From assembly GCA_020226215.1 (NCBI GenBank), contig CM035230.1, positions 581,501 through 645,500 on the forward strand: a stretch of DNA of 64,000 nucleotides. The letters are read 5' to 3'. Origin of the DNA: Sindora glabra (lineage: Eukaryota > Streptophyta > Magnoliopsida > Fabales > Fabaceae). The position numbers and the translations under genes are program-made. The notes under the pieces were generated by a model that did no database searches, was not told the DNA's origin, and worked only from the letters and a program-made list of their open reading frames with translations. This document shows positions 25,052-37,713 of the stretch, one piece after another; the first letter of the stretch is position 1; each line of letters opens with the position of its first letter.

Positions 25052-25555
25052 TGATATGTACTTCACAATGTACTAAAATTAGAATAAAATTAATGTGCTA
25101 AAAACTTAATGTTGTATAGTAGTACAATCAGGTTATACCCTTAGTAATTCTTTTGATTTTATCTTTTTTAAATAATTTCCTAACAATATACACAATCATT
25201 AGATTATTGATACAATGAAAATGAGAGAACTAATACAAATGGTACGTAAATGCAATAAAACCAAGTGTTGTAATAGATATAGAATTCAATGTGCTAAATG
25301 TTGTGTGAAACAGAATGCAGAATGAAAATTATGCAACATTAGGAGGTTTGGTTGCACAAAATTAAAATGATGACAATAAAATAAATAAGTACAAAATAGA
25401 AGTAAAGCAATAAGTAAATAGAAAGAATTCAATATACGAAAGTAGTCAATTCAAGGATATAATAGCCCTTAATATGGATTAATCCTAGATTACAGAATAT
25501 TTGATTGCCCTAATTGATTTTTCAACTTTGGATTACTTAGAACCCCTATAATAAT
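25052..25555 (-). repeat. Athila 3' LTR, first part
   Basis: It aligns with 40463-40538 plus 44033-44455 of the other LTR. It starts TGATATGTAC and runs to the CACTA-2 insertion at the AAT triplet 25553-25555. Confidence 0.85.
25553..25555. repeat. CACTA-2 target duplication, left copy (AAT)
   Basis: AAT precedes CACTA here and follows TAGTG at 37711-37713. The intact LTR (around 44450) has a single AAT at the matching place. Confidence 0.9.
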
Positions 25556-25562
25556 CACTACA

Positions 25563-25980
25563 ATAATTTGGAGATATACAAATGACACCTATATAGACAA
25601 TAAAGTCTCAGTTATCTGTATAGGTCTCCAAAAATTTTATTTTATTTTAAATTTAAAAACCTATATAGACAACAAATATTGTCTATATAGACATTTGGTC
25701 TATATAAACAACGACTTTGTAGACGATAAGGGCATTTATATAGATCCACAAAAATAGAAACTTGAAAGGACCTATACAGACCACAGTGTGGTCTATAGAG
25801 CTCAACTTAATATAAATCACAAGATACGAGATTGTGGTCTGTATAGGCCGAATCTATACAAACCACATGTGTGATCTGTATAGATTCGGCCTATACAGAC
25901 CATAAATGTAGTCTATGTGTGGTTTGTATAGATCTGGCCTATACAGACCAAAAATGTAGTCTACATAAGTCACTTATATA
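25563..25980. repeat. Left subterminal repeats of CACTA-2
   Basis: Many copies of CCTATACAGACCA, GTCTATATAGG and GGTCTGTATAGG occur in both orientations, often arranged as palindromes around AAATGTAG or ACAAAG. These are the likely binding sites for the TNPA-type protein. Confidence 0.75.
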
Positions 25981-28590
25981 TATGTAAAATATTTTAAACT
26001 CTGTTTAGATATTAATATCATACTTGTTATATAAAAATTTTTTCCATTAAATCTTATTTTATATCCTCAATGGAGAACAAACTTTTTTTTCAAGTTATTT
26101 GAATATATAAAAATTAATTATTTAAAAGTAATTATGTAATGAAAATTATTTCTAAATAAAAATTATAAGTAAAAGTTTTCCATTAAAAAATAATAATTAA
26201 TTAGTATTATCAATTATAATTACTTTTAAATTAATTATTTATAGTTAGTTATTTTTAAAACTATTCCTTATATGAAATCATTTTAAAAGATATCTTATCA
26301 TTTCAATCATCTTAAATTTTAGAGAAATGAATTAAAATAAAAAATGATATATTTTTTAAAATTATTTCAAATATAATTGATGACCATTATTATGTTATAT
26401 TAATGCATTAAAAAATTATGTCAATTAATATTTAATCATTAGATTTAGAAATAAAAATATTATTTTCATTTTTTAGTCTGGCATTAATTTTGATTGTAAA
26501 GTTAGGGTTTTAAAGGTTAAATTTGTATAAGTGCCCTGAAAATATTAATAGCACAAAACTTTATTTACCATTAATGATTTGAATGAAAAAATAATAAATA
26601 AGAAAATAATTTAACTCAGAATATTTATTGAATATCAATATATACATAGGGTATCTCTAAAGTACATAGTGATAAGAATGATAATGAAGTAGAGTTAGAA
26701 TATATCAACTTTTTTTAACCCATATCCAATTATTGAAGACAATATATCAATTTGTGCCATGCCCCTTTATTAAGAATAATATTTATGTTATCATGATATT
26801 TCAAAATGTTGCATAGGAGTTATAACTACTTAACATCTTTCACAAAAAAAAAACTACTTAACATAATTTGAAAGATACATTTTTTACAGTGTACACTTCA
26901 TTCTTTTGATTTTAATAATGTAATCAAATATTTTTACTTGTAATAGGATGGAGGTTGACAAGTATCCCTTTATGATTATATTATCATTAAATTTATTGAT
27001 ATATTTTTTATTTATTTTTTAGCATTGTATTTTAAAATTTTGAATTTAAGGAAGAGTTAGTAAAGATCTTTCTTCTTTTGAATAGTGTAAAAGCAAAATA
27101 TACATTAGTATTGCAAGATATATTGTTATCTTTATATATCACTTTTAAATTTAATGGAATTATTGAGTATAGAAAAAAGTTTAGTCAAATGAATTTTTTT
27201 ATTTAATCATTTTTTTATTATTAATACAATATATAAAGACCTCTACTACAAATATATAGTAATCGAGATTTTTTAGAATAATTCCTTCATTAAGTTGAAT
27301 ATCTAATTTAACAAAATTATTTTACTCTATATCACACATTTCAATCCTTATATCACATTTTAAAATTTTTTTAATTTTAAATATAATTATAATTATAAAA
27401 TAGATATTATGTATTAAGTTTTAATGCTTTTATAACTTTTTTATTAAATATTAAAACTAATTTTAAAAATAATTAAGGTTTTGTTTAGGTTTATGTATGA
27501 TTCCACTTTTTTTATCTATTTTTTTTATATATCTATCTTTATATTCACTTAACTATTTTCATATGTCAATATCATTGACATACATGTATATATATGTAAA
27601 ATAATTTCTATTGTAAAATAAACTTAATATAAAAAAATATTTAATTTCATCAATTAAGAATATTTTTTTTTCATGTTGTTTAACTATACAATTTACTTAT
27701 TATTTCATTTTATTTTAATTGATCCATTGCACATTTTTCTTTTTCTTTTGTTATTTACTTTTGTTAATTACAATTGAAATGTAAATATCTCTAGATCATA
27801 ATAATATACTATAATATAATTTTTCATCAAAAAAATACTTTAAATAACTCAAAATTTTAATTGTCTAATTTTTTTTTAATTTTCTTTATTATATGGTTTA
27901 TTTTTCAATAAGTTTAAAATATAATATAATTGGATTATTTTGATATATGTCATATCACTTAATTATTGTACCACATGTTCAAGGTTAAATTATTTTAAAT
28001 CTAAATATATATATCTGTAAATAAATAGAAGTAAATTAATTCTAATACTTTGTACATTTTCTTTGCACATTTAACATAAAGACAATGTTTTAAAATTTGA
28101 TCCGGTTATTAACCTGATAAGATAAGTGAGTGAGGGTTAGGCCAGTTTAACCAATTAAATCAAGTGGTTAAACTAGTGAGCACGCGCGCACGCGTACACA
28201 TACACGCACATATATATATTTAAAAAAATTAGATCTACTTAATTTAATAGGTGTAATTTTTAAAATATAAGAAATAAATATTAATTTTATCATAATTATA
28301 AAATAAAGTTTAAGGATTATCATTATATATACCAGAAAGCTACTTTTATAATTTTAAAATCTATTCAATCAAAATTTTAAGAGTAATTTAATTATTATAT
28401 TAAAAATATTAATTTATTAAAATACAATAGGAAGTAGTATTAAAATTTTAATTTTACAACAAAATTAAAGGTTTTTCCATTATTACAAACATTCAACACA
28501 ATTTAAGTATATTTTATAATATTAAAATTATACTTTGTATCTGTTTATCAAACATTTTAAATTTATTTTTATGAGTAGAGACAATGTTTA
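25981..28590. other. AT-rich non-coding part of CACTA-2
   Basis: No open frame or motif was found apart from an alternating GC/AC patch at 28180-28222 and a short self-complementary patch at 28095-28170 (words like CCGGTTATTAACC). It may contain a later insertion, because subterminal-type repeats reappear at 28940-29060 beyond it. Confidence 0.4.
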
Positions 28591-28689
28591 TATAAATGAA
28601 ATGCAATCCATTACACGAGTGGATGCCAGCACAAGTGGTAAACTAAGCTTAGCAAGACGGGAAAGAGACCAAGCAACAGGGCGAGAAGG

Positions 28690-28880
28690 CATAAGGAGGT
28701 GACACGTGGTATGAAGTAGGGTAGCAAAGTATGCACACGTGACATGTGGTACAAAGCAGTGCAGGAAAGCATGGGCAAATTGACCAAGGTAGAGATAAAT
28801 GACACATGGCGCAAAGCAGGGTGGCCATGGCAGGAAGAGATGACATGTGGCGCGAGGTAGTGCAAAGCAAAATTCACAGG
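28690..28880. repeat. Tandem repeats with G-box-like GACACGTGG words
   Basis: The words GACACGTGGT, GACATGTGGT, GACACATGGC and GACATGTGGC start at 28701, 28741, 28801 and 28842. Each is followed by a similar AAGCAGGGNNGC stretch. Spacing is about 40, 60 and 41 bases. The block is much richer in G and C than its surroundings. CACGTG is the plant G-box core. A promoter or enhancer role for the downstream transposase genes is only an inference. Confidence 0.55.
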
Positions 28881-28939
28881 CGAGAAGTGGCATTCACATA
28901 GGCGGAAAAAGTAAGGATTTTATTTAGCTATTTAAACAA

Positions 28940-29060
28940 TCATAAGGCCTATACAAACACTCCTGTCATCTGTATATGTTCCATTGGTCAAATGATGAAT
29001 ATGCTTTTCATTAAAGGCAATACAGACGACACATGTCATCTATATTTAGTCTCAGTATTT
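28940..29060. repeat. Internal copy of CACTA-2 subterminal repeats
   Basis: It contains GGCCTATACAAACAC, GTCATCTGTATATG and GGCAATACAGACGACAC, the same family as the two ends. It marks the inner edge of the 5' repeat region before the transposase genes. Confidence 0.6.
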
Positions 29061-29099
29061 AAACTAGTGCAACACCCTCCCCCTCCCATTTTTGGCTAC

Positions 29100-30319
29100 T
29101 TCAAGTTATTAACATTTCATTTAGTATAATATCATCAAAACGTACTATTTAGCTAAAACTTATGTATTTTTAATAATGTAATATTATAAAATATATTTTC
29201 TCAGTAAGGAAACTATTGTCTTATATAATATGTCCAAATGATAGAGATTTTTTAAATAACTTTGATATAAATATATTATATGTGCATTTTTACTTTTATT
29301 TTAATTGTTGAATGACATTTATAAATGGTTACTGTTGTTGCTATTATAATTACCGAATGATATTTATATAATAGTTAATGTTAGTATAGTGATGTTTTAC
29401 CATGTTTTATTGCTTTATTGTGTAAATTAGTACAATTAATATCTTCTACAATTTCATATATTATTTTAGATTAGTTGTATTATGAGTTAGGTAGAAAATA
29501 CATAAGATAGAATTTATGTAGAAGTTTACAAAATTAGAAAAAAAATATAAAATATCTCATGATGCAAAAATTTCATGAAACCTATACAACCATTTAAAAA
29601 AGTAAATGATGAAATTACTTGATAACAAATACATATAAACTATTAGTTTAGCAACTTCCCCTATGTAAAGTACATTCTCTTATTAATATATAAAATTTTT
29701 TGGTTTAGTTAAATGTAATTATAATATATTATCAGTATAAAATATATTTTATTATAATTAAATAAACAGAAGATACATTGTGATAACATAAACTAGCATT
29801 AAGCTTGTGCTACAGACTTCTATTTTTCCTAAAATGAGAATAATAAATATTATATAAAAAGAATTATTACAATATTAAATATAATTATTTATGTTTATAC
29901 TATAACAACTATATGCTTAAAGTTAAATATATGATATTATATCAATACCAAGCAATATTAGCATTTAAGTTATAAAAGAAAAAATTAGAAAAAGTGGAAT
30001 AAAGTAAGGAAAATTATAAAGTAATATAAGAGTAAAGAATAAAATCCAAGAAAATTAAAAATTTTCACTTATTAAATTATTATGACAAAAATAAAATTTA
30101 TATTTTATTCTAAATATATTTGTTTAAGAAATTAATGTCAAAATATAAGCAACGGGATTGAACATAAACAATTGAAAGAAAGAAAAATATGAATTGTATA
30201 AAAAAGGAAGAGAAATAATTAGTAAGATATAAAGTAATATAATTATTATTAAAGGTAGAATATAAACTTAACAAAATAAATTAAAATTTTAACGCATAGC
30301 AAATATTTTTATAATAAAA

Positions 30320-30405
<86 letters not shown>

Positions 30406-31180
30406 TACTTGATGATATTAACATATGAGATATAAATAATAAAAGGAGTGCATACAAAAAAATTACAAAGTGTAATGAAAATAGATTAAAAAATTTAAAA
30501 TAATGCATAAATTGTAAAATGATATCAAGAATTCATTATAATCATCACAAAATGATATCAAAAATTTCTATTCCATGGTCTGAAGGATCATATCCAATGT
30601 CATTCTTTGTACAAAATTAAGAAGCAAACTACATTCATGTAGTTCGTAAATTTTACCATGGTAAAAGGCTATTAATATACTATATTTAAATATGTTTGTT
30701 GAATGTTGTCATTTAATAGTGTGACATTGTCAAGACTACTAGTCTAGAAATCACACCATGTTAAATTTAAAACATATTTGCACTATAACCTTAGACTCGT
30801 TCAAGGGTTGGTTGATCTTCTTAAATGAACCAACCCCTAAATTATCTAAAAAATATGGATAGTTTGGGACATGTCCTTTAGTTATTGTGATAACCTTATC
30901 TATTTGTTGTTTCACTTGGTTGAAATTTCTTTCTTTTCTAATGTTCTCTGGGTGTGTACTATATGATGTATAGTATACACACTTGGAGAACCAAGGGGAG
31001 ATATTGCCGAAATTTCATCATTTGTGAAATACATCAAAGATAAGTGAAGACAATAATAGGGGGAATATCCTAAATTGGATAGGGCCTTACCCGTTAGAAG
31101 TGGAGTGATAAAGTAGATTTAGGACATATAATAAACATGCATACAAATTGAATTATATGATGACTTGTGCCCTTGTAGGC
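29100..31180. other. Non-coding AT-rich region upstream of the CACTA-2 transposase
   Basis: Very AT-rich, with the (TA)40 microsatellite at 30325-30404. Open frames here come from that repeat. The promoter of the TNP2 gene should lie in this region, but I cannot point to it. Confidence 0.4.
30325..30404. repeat. (TA)n microsatellite, about 40 units
   Basis: Uninterrupted TA dinucleotides for 80 bases. Open frames across it are repeat artefacts. Confidence 0.98.
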
Positions 31181-31189
31181 TAGTTACAA

Positions 31190-34100
31190 TGTCTGTTAAC
31201 AAAAGCTGGATAAACCTATGAGATCGGATATCTAATGCATGCTGGAATGGTGTTATTGCATTTAGGGGCAGAGCTAAAAACTTTGTCAATGACAAGGGGA
31301 TGGTAAGATATCCATACAAGAAGTGTTTGAATGCATTGTACCAAACATTAGATACCTTGGAAGTGCACCTAATAGACAATGGATTCAATCCGTCGTGTAC
31401 AAACTGGGTCCATCACAGTGAAAGGTATGTACTTAGGGCCGAGGTTATGCATGGAACACCTGTACATGATGCTAATGAGATGACTGATATCATACATGAC
31501 TTTATTGGCCCTCATACCACTGATGAAGTAGGTAATAATGATGAAGTTCAAAATGATGACACTTTGGGGGGGGAAATATCTTATGGATAAGCCTTTGATG
31601 ACCTATTTACAGAAGTTGAAATAGAATTGTACCCCAATTGCATAACCTTTTTTCTCGCTAAACTTCTTAGTTAAGCTTATACATCTGAAGGCACTTTCAC
31701 AAGTAGATGAATAAATCATTTAACTCCCTACCAAAATTATTAAAGGAGGCACTACCGAAGGATAATAATTGCCTAAGTCACATTATGATGCAAGAAAATG
31801 GCTTAATAAACTGGGATTGGGATGCGAATCAATTCATGCCTATAAGCATGATTGTGCACTCTTTTGGAGAGAGCATACTAAAGATGAAACCTATCTAATT
31901 TATGGGGAGAGTCAATGGGTCGACAAAAATGCAAAAGGGAAAAAAGTTCCTCAAAAGGTCTTGCAACATTTTCCATTTACTCTTAGGTTGAAGTGATTAT
32001 ACGAATCGAGGCACACGACAAAGGATATGACATGACATCAAATGGGACGATCCACCGAAGATGGGGTTTTATGACATCCTGCTAATGGAGAACCTTGGTA
32101 AGATTTGGACAACCTGTCCACTAAGGAATGTGCGATTAGGTTTGAGTGTAGATGGATTTAATCTTTTTGGTGATATGAGCCTTTCATATAGCATGTGACC
32201 AGTTGTGCTGACCATATATAATTTGCCACCCTGGCTTTGTATGAAAGATTTTTTTTTTCATGTTAATGCTACTAATCTCTGGGCCATAATCTCCAAGAAA
32301 AGATATAGATGTCTTCTTAAGACCACTTATCGAAGAACTATATCAATTATAGGAGATTGAATTTGAAACCTAAGATATTGCTACGAATAGTATGTTTAAG
32401 ATGCAAGCAGCATTAATATAGACCATGAGCAACTTTCTCGCTCGAAGTAGCTTGTCAGGTTGGAGTAAACAAGGGTATAAAGCATGTCCTATCTACAATG
32501 AAGACACATGATCAGTGTGGATTAGAAGAAAAATTGCTTATGTCGGTCATCGTTGATTCCTTCCGAGGAGCCACAATTGATGAAATAGTAAAGACTTTGA
32601 TAGAAAGACTAAGAGGAAAACCCCTCTGAGATAGTTTACTAATGACATGATCATGGACCAATTAAGTAAAGTACGTTAGAGATTTCTTGGAAAATACATG
32701 CAATGGGGTGAAGTTAAGCAGAAGAGAGATGTAGATGAACTTAATTAGAGTAAGAAGAGTATCTTCTTCAAACTTCCATATTAGCCTACAATGATCTTGA
32801 GTTATAATATTGACATGATGCATATTGAAAAAAAATGTATGTGATAGCATTGTGGATACACTCCTGGATATTAAACATAAATCGAAAGACACAAATAATG
32901 CAAGATGTGACCTGGCCGACATGAATAAGAGAACTACATCCTAGATACACGCTTAGTTAGGATAATCGACATCAATTTTGTCAATTCATTAAAAATAAGA
33001 AGTTTACTAGAAGTTTGAGAAAGAATATGGTTGACAATGACACCAAAATCAAGAGGTTAAAGTCTCATAATTGTCATGTAATTATGCAACGATTATTGGC
33101 ACTTGCAGTGGGAGCTTTTCTGCCAAAAGAACTAGTACTACTAATTATTGAGTTGTGCAATTACTTTAACTAAATCTGTGCAAGAACTCTAAATAAGCAA
33201 GATGTGAAGCAAGCTAAGGAAGATATTATGCTAATCTTGTGCAAACTTGAAGGGATTTACCCTCCAACATTCTTTGACATAATGATCCACTTAGTATGCA
33301 CTTTCCTGAGGAAGCACTACTAAGGGGTCCCATTCATTTTAAGTGGATATATCCACATGAGAGATATATAAAGAAGCTGAAGAACTATGTTAAGAATCAT
33401 GCTCGACCTAAAGGTTCCATTGCTGAAGGGTATGTTATAGATGAGACATCGACATTTTGTTCTATATATCTACAAGGGATGGAAACAAAATTCAATCAAC
33501 TCAATATAACTAGGATATAGCAATGTGAGCACAGAAAATTGATTGTTAATTTTTCAATCTCAATGTCGACTTATTGGTAGAAAGCATGTTATTCATTTAG
33601 ATATAAGGGATCATGATACAACAATATGGTACATCCTTAACAATTATTCTGAAATTCAAAAATATTTAGAATAAGTCCCTCAAATTATTTTACATTTCAT
33701 CTAGTTCATTCCATTTCCTAATGAGCCTCTTCTATAATGTAGTGAACATAAATGATAATTACAAGCAAGTGATTGTCAAAATATTGAACATTTTGTAAAA
33801 ACCTCAATTTCCTTCGTGGTTTTACTTGAAGGTAATTCTTTATCATTCTTGTTACAATCTAATGCTATACAATTTTATTTTATACTTGTATTATTATTGT
33901 TCACTTTAAAAAATTGTACAAATTTACCACATTCACAAGAGTGGATCCTCCGAAGCGACTAATGAGCTATTGTCTTTAGCTTTTGAACCAAGCTTCACGA
34001 TTATGTCGTGTTTAAAATGTGTGGTAAATGGAGTTTATTTTGTAATAGCTTCTTGAGATGCAAAGCACAAAGCACAAAACAGTAGGGTTTTTGTATTTGG

Positions 34101-34730
34101 AATAAAAAATGACACATTTTATGGCATTTTGGAAGAAGTTATAGAGTTAAGTTATCTACATAACTAGCCTGTGACTCTCATCAAATGTAAATGGTATGAC
34201 ACTGACCATAGAAAAAAGAAAATTATTATGGATAAAAATATAACAAGTATTTTTATCAATGCTTAGTGGTATAGAGATGATTCGTATATACTTATATCTC
34301 AAGCACGATAAATTTTTTACATTGAAAATCCTCTTAATGGACCGAACTAATGAGTTATAAATAATATGGTGCATCGTGATGTATGGGATGTTTCTGATGA
34401 TGATAATATTAATGCTAATGGCATATCCTATTTGCAGGATGATAACTCTACAAACTTTGTCCTCATAGTAGATGTTGGAGATTTTACCTTGATTACTTTG
34501 CAGGATCAAAACCATGACCTTGATTTTGTTTCATCTTTTAGAAATATTCTGGTTACTTCATAGATTCTGACAATTTTACAAATGATAATGATGATATAGA
34601 AGATAAAACTATTAGGGATTATATAGAAGAGGAAACTTTGGAGTGTAATGATAATGACTTAACTGATAAAGAAGATAATGACCTTGCAACATTCACTACC
34701 GATGAATCTGATTAGGATCAAGACTTTTTA
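31190..34730 (+). pseudogene. TNP2/TNPD-type CACTA transposase remnant
   Basis: TNPD-type proteins cut CACTA ends. The N-terminal transposase-associated domain is at 31190-31430: KSWINL, RYPYKKCLNA and HLIDNGFNPSCTNWVHHSE, with the second conserved Cys of CPCxxC changed to Tyr. The TNP2 domain is at 31690-32650: LLKEALPKDNN, SHYDARKWLNKLGLGCESIHA, YKHDCALFWREH, KVPQKVLQHFPF and LRFECRWI-type relics. A DUF4218 domain is at 33046-33520: RLKSHNCHVIMQRLLALAVG, CKLEGIYPPTFFDIMIHL, then EALLRGPIHFKWIYPHERY in another frame. The tail (34366-34730) includes HRDVWDVSDDDN and an acidic run ending TDESD. Numerous stops and frame changes make it non-functional. Introns cannot be placed. Confidence 0.88.
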
Positions 34731-35249
34731 GTTTTCCAAGTAGTTATTGGGCATTATATTTTGATAATTTTGGATTTTGTAGTAAGTATCATTTGTAACC
34801 AGTTACACTAATTATTATTGAACAACTCATTCTATACGTGCAAATGTAATTTATCATGGAAGGATGAATTATTTTGTGTATCATAAGCATTACTTGCTTA
34901 TAGAAGATAATAACTATTATGTGCATTTGATTATGTGTAACAAAGCTTGAGAGCCATGACTGATGTTATGTCACACTATTATGGAGGAAATGGTGGACAC
35001 GACTAACCACCAGACCCTACTCATATCCCCTCCCAATGTAAAATAAGTGAAATTGGTTATAGTAAAGTGTTTTACTCTATATTTTTTCTACAAATGTATG
35101 TTCTTAACAAAGTTTTGTATTTGAAAGCTACACCGGGTTGATGGTATCATAGCAAATCAAGGTCTTAACCCTCCACAAAAAAATACAGAAGAATAATAAG
35201 AGGCCATTACTTATTTACTTTGATAAGACAAGTACATGACATGTAATTG
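34731..35249. other. Spacer between the two CACTA-2 genes
   Basis: AT-rich, no open frame of note. It probably holds the 3' end of the TNP2 gene and the start region of the next gene. Confidence 0.4.
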
Positions 35250-36780
35250 GTGCAAATTTAAAGCGCTTTGCACATGACATAGGAGTGTTGGTCAAGCAAT
35301 ATTGTAAGCCTTTCCATAAAAATTGGAGACAAATGCCCAAGGAGTAGCAAGAGCGTGTTGTGTAGGGAGTTTGTGTGAGTACTGTGATAAATTTTTGAAA
35401 TTATTTTTTTAATTGAGATTAATAAAAATAATAATAGAAAATGCTTTCACATATTCCAATGTAATCCCACTTCAAATTTGTGAATGTTGATTTTGAGGAG
35501 CAGGGATACGTTATTATAGGTATCCAGTAGATAGCAGTCGATCGATACAAAGATTGGAAGTCCGTGCTCCACCGGCATTTCTTAGAACATGGCGTTCAAG
35601 ACAACATTCATGTTCTCAATAGTGTAAGGTAAGCTTGTCCCACTGATATTTCAACAAATTATTAGGATAGGTTAGGTACATACTTTGACAGTGACGAGCA
35701 TAAGATAAAGTTAAAGTACAATTAGTTATTTACCATATTTTACATTAAATTTGTTTGTCTTCTAATTACAAATATTTTAATTTAAATATACAAGAGTTAT
35801 CTAGAAAAATTCGAAGAATAGGTCAAAAAGTTGTAAAATGATGGCCATGGATCAAAGTTTATTACAACGGCACGACATGACAAGGTATATTAAGATTTTT
35901 GCATAGTGCTATTATCTAAAGTCTTACTGATTGTTAGTATCATGTTTTGAAATTGGTATAGAGAAATAAGGACATAAGTGAATGGCAACTGGTTAGAGAA
36001 TTTTCATGAGCATTATATGTATCACATAAGAGAGTGGGTGCATTTGGATGCTCAAACTACTTATGTAAGTAACTACTTTCTAATTAAATAATTTTGCTTA
36101 TTATATGAAAAGTTTTTCATTGAAGTTATATTTTTATGTTTTAAAAATCAAGGCCAAGATGCTAGAATTAGTTACCAATCAATCTTTAAAATCTAATGCT
36201 TCTTCTAATAGCTTCCCGATAGGTTCATCGGGTATTGATGAGCCTGCTATTGCTAATGAGGTGTTTGGCACTCATCGAGGGCATAAAAAGGCAATTGGTC
36301 ATATGCTTACTACAATGCCATATGGCACCATCAGCGCCAGTTCATCTACTGCAAGATTTTCTCTGAGGTCGCACTAGGATGCAACATTTATGGAAGAGAT
36401 GTAAACTCAAGTCACCATGACTCAAAAGGCTTTAGCTGATACAAATGAGTGTATTCGTTATCATGAGAAGTGGCAACAAAAGAACCATACTCTCCTTGAG
36501 GGCATGCATACTACTTTATACTTTTTGGGATTTTCTCTCCCTCCGCTTGAGGTACCATTTCCTTTTTCGAGATGAATCCCTTAGCCAAGAGTACTATCCA
36601 AATTTGCTTTTGAGATGCCTTTTACTTCACAGCATCCTTTGGCTCCTTAGTAACAGTGACCTTCACCTCGATCCCAGTCATAACCATGCCCACCTCTACC
36701 TCTACCCCAAGCATGGTGTCTACTTTCAGATGATGGAAAGGACAATGACAATGATGGCAACAACGACTGTTATTTTAGAT
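35250..36780 (+). pseudogene. TNPA-like (Transposase_24-type) protein remnant
   Basis: TNPA-type proteins bind the subterminal repeats of CACTA elements. The frame reads GVLVKQYCKPFHKNWRQMPKE at about 35285-35350, DRYKDWKSVLHRHFLEHG at about 35538-35595, and at 36230-36380 EVFGTHRGHKKAIGHML, matching the V-F-G-x-R-x-G-Y-x-x-G-x-G-H motif of Transposase_24 proteins. A predicted coiled region follows (TQVTMTQKALADTNECIRYH), then a proline-rich tail (about 36530-36710) and a DNDNDGNND end. The pieces are separated by probable introns (35400-35500, 35645-35800 and 35900-36100) and by stops. It lies downstream of TNP2 on the same strand, the usual partner arrangement. Confidence 0.75.
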
Positions 36781-37089
36781 AGTTTGTATCATATAAATTT
36801 GATTTGATACCTTATAGTATGTATGTATGTATGTATGTGACTTACTTATTTTATTATATATTCTTTAGAGTTAGTATATATTTCATTTCTTTTTATAATT
36901 ACAATTGATTATATTAGATAATTTTTAACTTTGCCAAATTAAAAAAATTATTATCATTTTATTTTATTTATATATAAATAACTAAGTGTGAATATAAATG
37001 TAAAAAAATAATGAATATAAATATAAATAAATAAATAAATAATTATGACATGTTAAAAAAATCATGAATCCTTGCAGAATTTTATTTAT
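36781..37089. other. AT-rich 3' region of CACTA-2 with a (TATG)n run
   Basis: A short TATG repeat lies at about 36818-36838, followed by AT-rich, AAATAAATAAAT-type sequence. No gene. Confidence 0.5.
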
Positions 37090-37705
37090 TTTTAAAAAAA
37101 TAACTTATATAGATAACAAAGGCTTTACAAATGACAATTATCGTCTATGTAGATAAGACTTATATAGATAATAAAAGATATACAGATCACCAAGTCGTTT
37201 GTATAGGTTGGACTTATACAGACCACAAAGTCATTTGTGTAGGTTTGACCTATATAGACAACATTAACTATACAAACTATAAAGTTATCTGTGTATGTTA
37301 GACCTATACAGATAAGAAGAGCTATACAGACCATAAAGTCGTCTATGTAGGTTTGACCTATACAAATGATAATAGCTATACAGACCACAAAGTCGTTTGT
37401 ATAAGTCGGACCTATGCAGACCACAGGGTATACAAAGTACATTATCGTCTGTATAGCTTTTGTTATCTGTATAGGTTCGACCTACACAGACGACTTTGTG
37501 GTTTGCATAGCCCTTGTCGTTTGCATAGGTTTAGCTACATAGACGGCTACATAAATGATAAAAAAAAATGTCATCTGTATAGGGTGCAATAGGCGCGATT
37601 CTATATAGACGACTCAATATAGATGACATTGTCATCTATAATAGATATACAGATGATAAATTCGATTTATATAGATAACTTTTGTGGTTTGTATAGCCTT
37701 TTTTT
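37090..37705. repeat. Right subterminal repeats of CACTA-2
   Basis: Roughly twenty copies of words such as CTATACAGACCACAAAGTCG and GTCGTCTGTATAGGT occur in both orientations, many as near-palindromes of about 30 bases. They are the same family as at 25563-25980. Confidence 0.8.
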
Positions 37706-37710
37706 TAGTG

Positions 37711-37713
37711 AAT
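37711..37713. repeat. CACTA-2 target duplication, right copy (AAT)
   Basis: AAT follows the terminal TAGTG and matches 25553-25555. Confidence 0.9.

Larger units (their letters stand above)
25556..37710 (+). mobile_element. CACTA-2, 12.2-kb En/Spm-type transposon with two gene remnants
   Basis: It starts CACTACAATAATTTGG and ends GCCTTTTTTTTAGTG, giving CACTA termini at both ends. It is flanked by AAT on both sides, and the uninterrupted Athila LTR at 44450 supplies the empty site. Dense subterminal repeats built on CTATACAGAC and its complement occupy both ends. The plus strand carries a TNP2-type (TNPD) transposase remnant (31190-34730) and a Transposase_24-type (TNPA) remnant (35250-36780). 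This is the architecture of an autonomous CACTA element, but both genes are now broken. Confidence 0.9.

Noticed and set aside
28588..28893. Three overlapping minus-strand frames rich in Cys, His and Pro
   Set aside because: All three frames are open because of the tandem G/C-rich repeat. There is no conserved protein motif.
30281..30508. 75-codon minus-strand frame with a Tyr-Ile repeat
   Set aside because: It is only the translation of the (TA)n microsatellite.
37125..37442. 105-codon minus-strand frame with repeated YTNDFVVCI-like words
   Set aside because: It is the translation of the subterminal repeats of CACTA-2.
37100..37700. CRISPR-like array or microRNA precursors from the repeated palindromes
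   Set aside because: Repeats occur in both orientations, with variable spacing, at both ends of a CACTA transposon. They are subterminal repeats.
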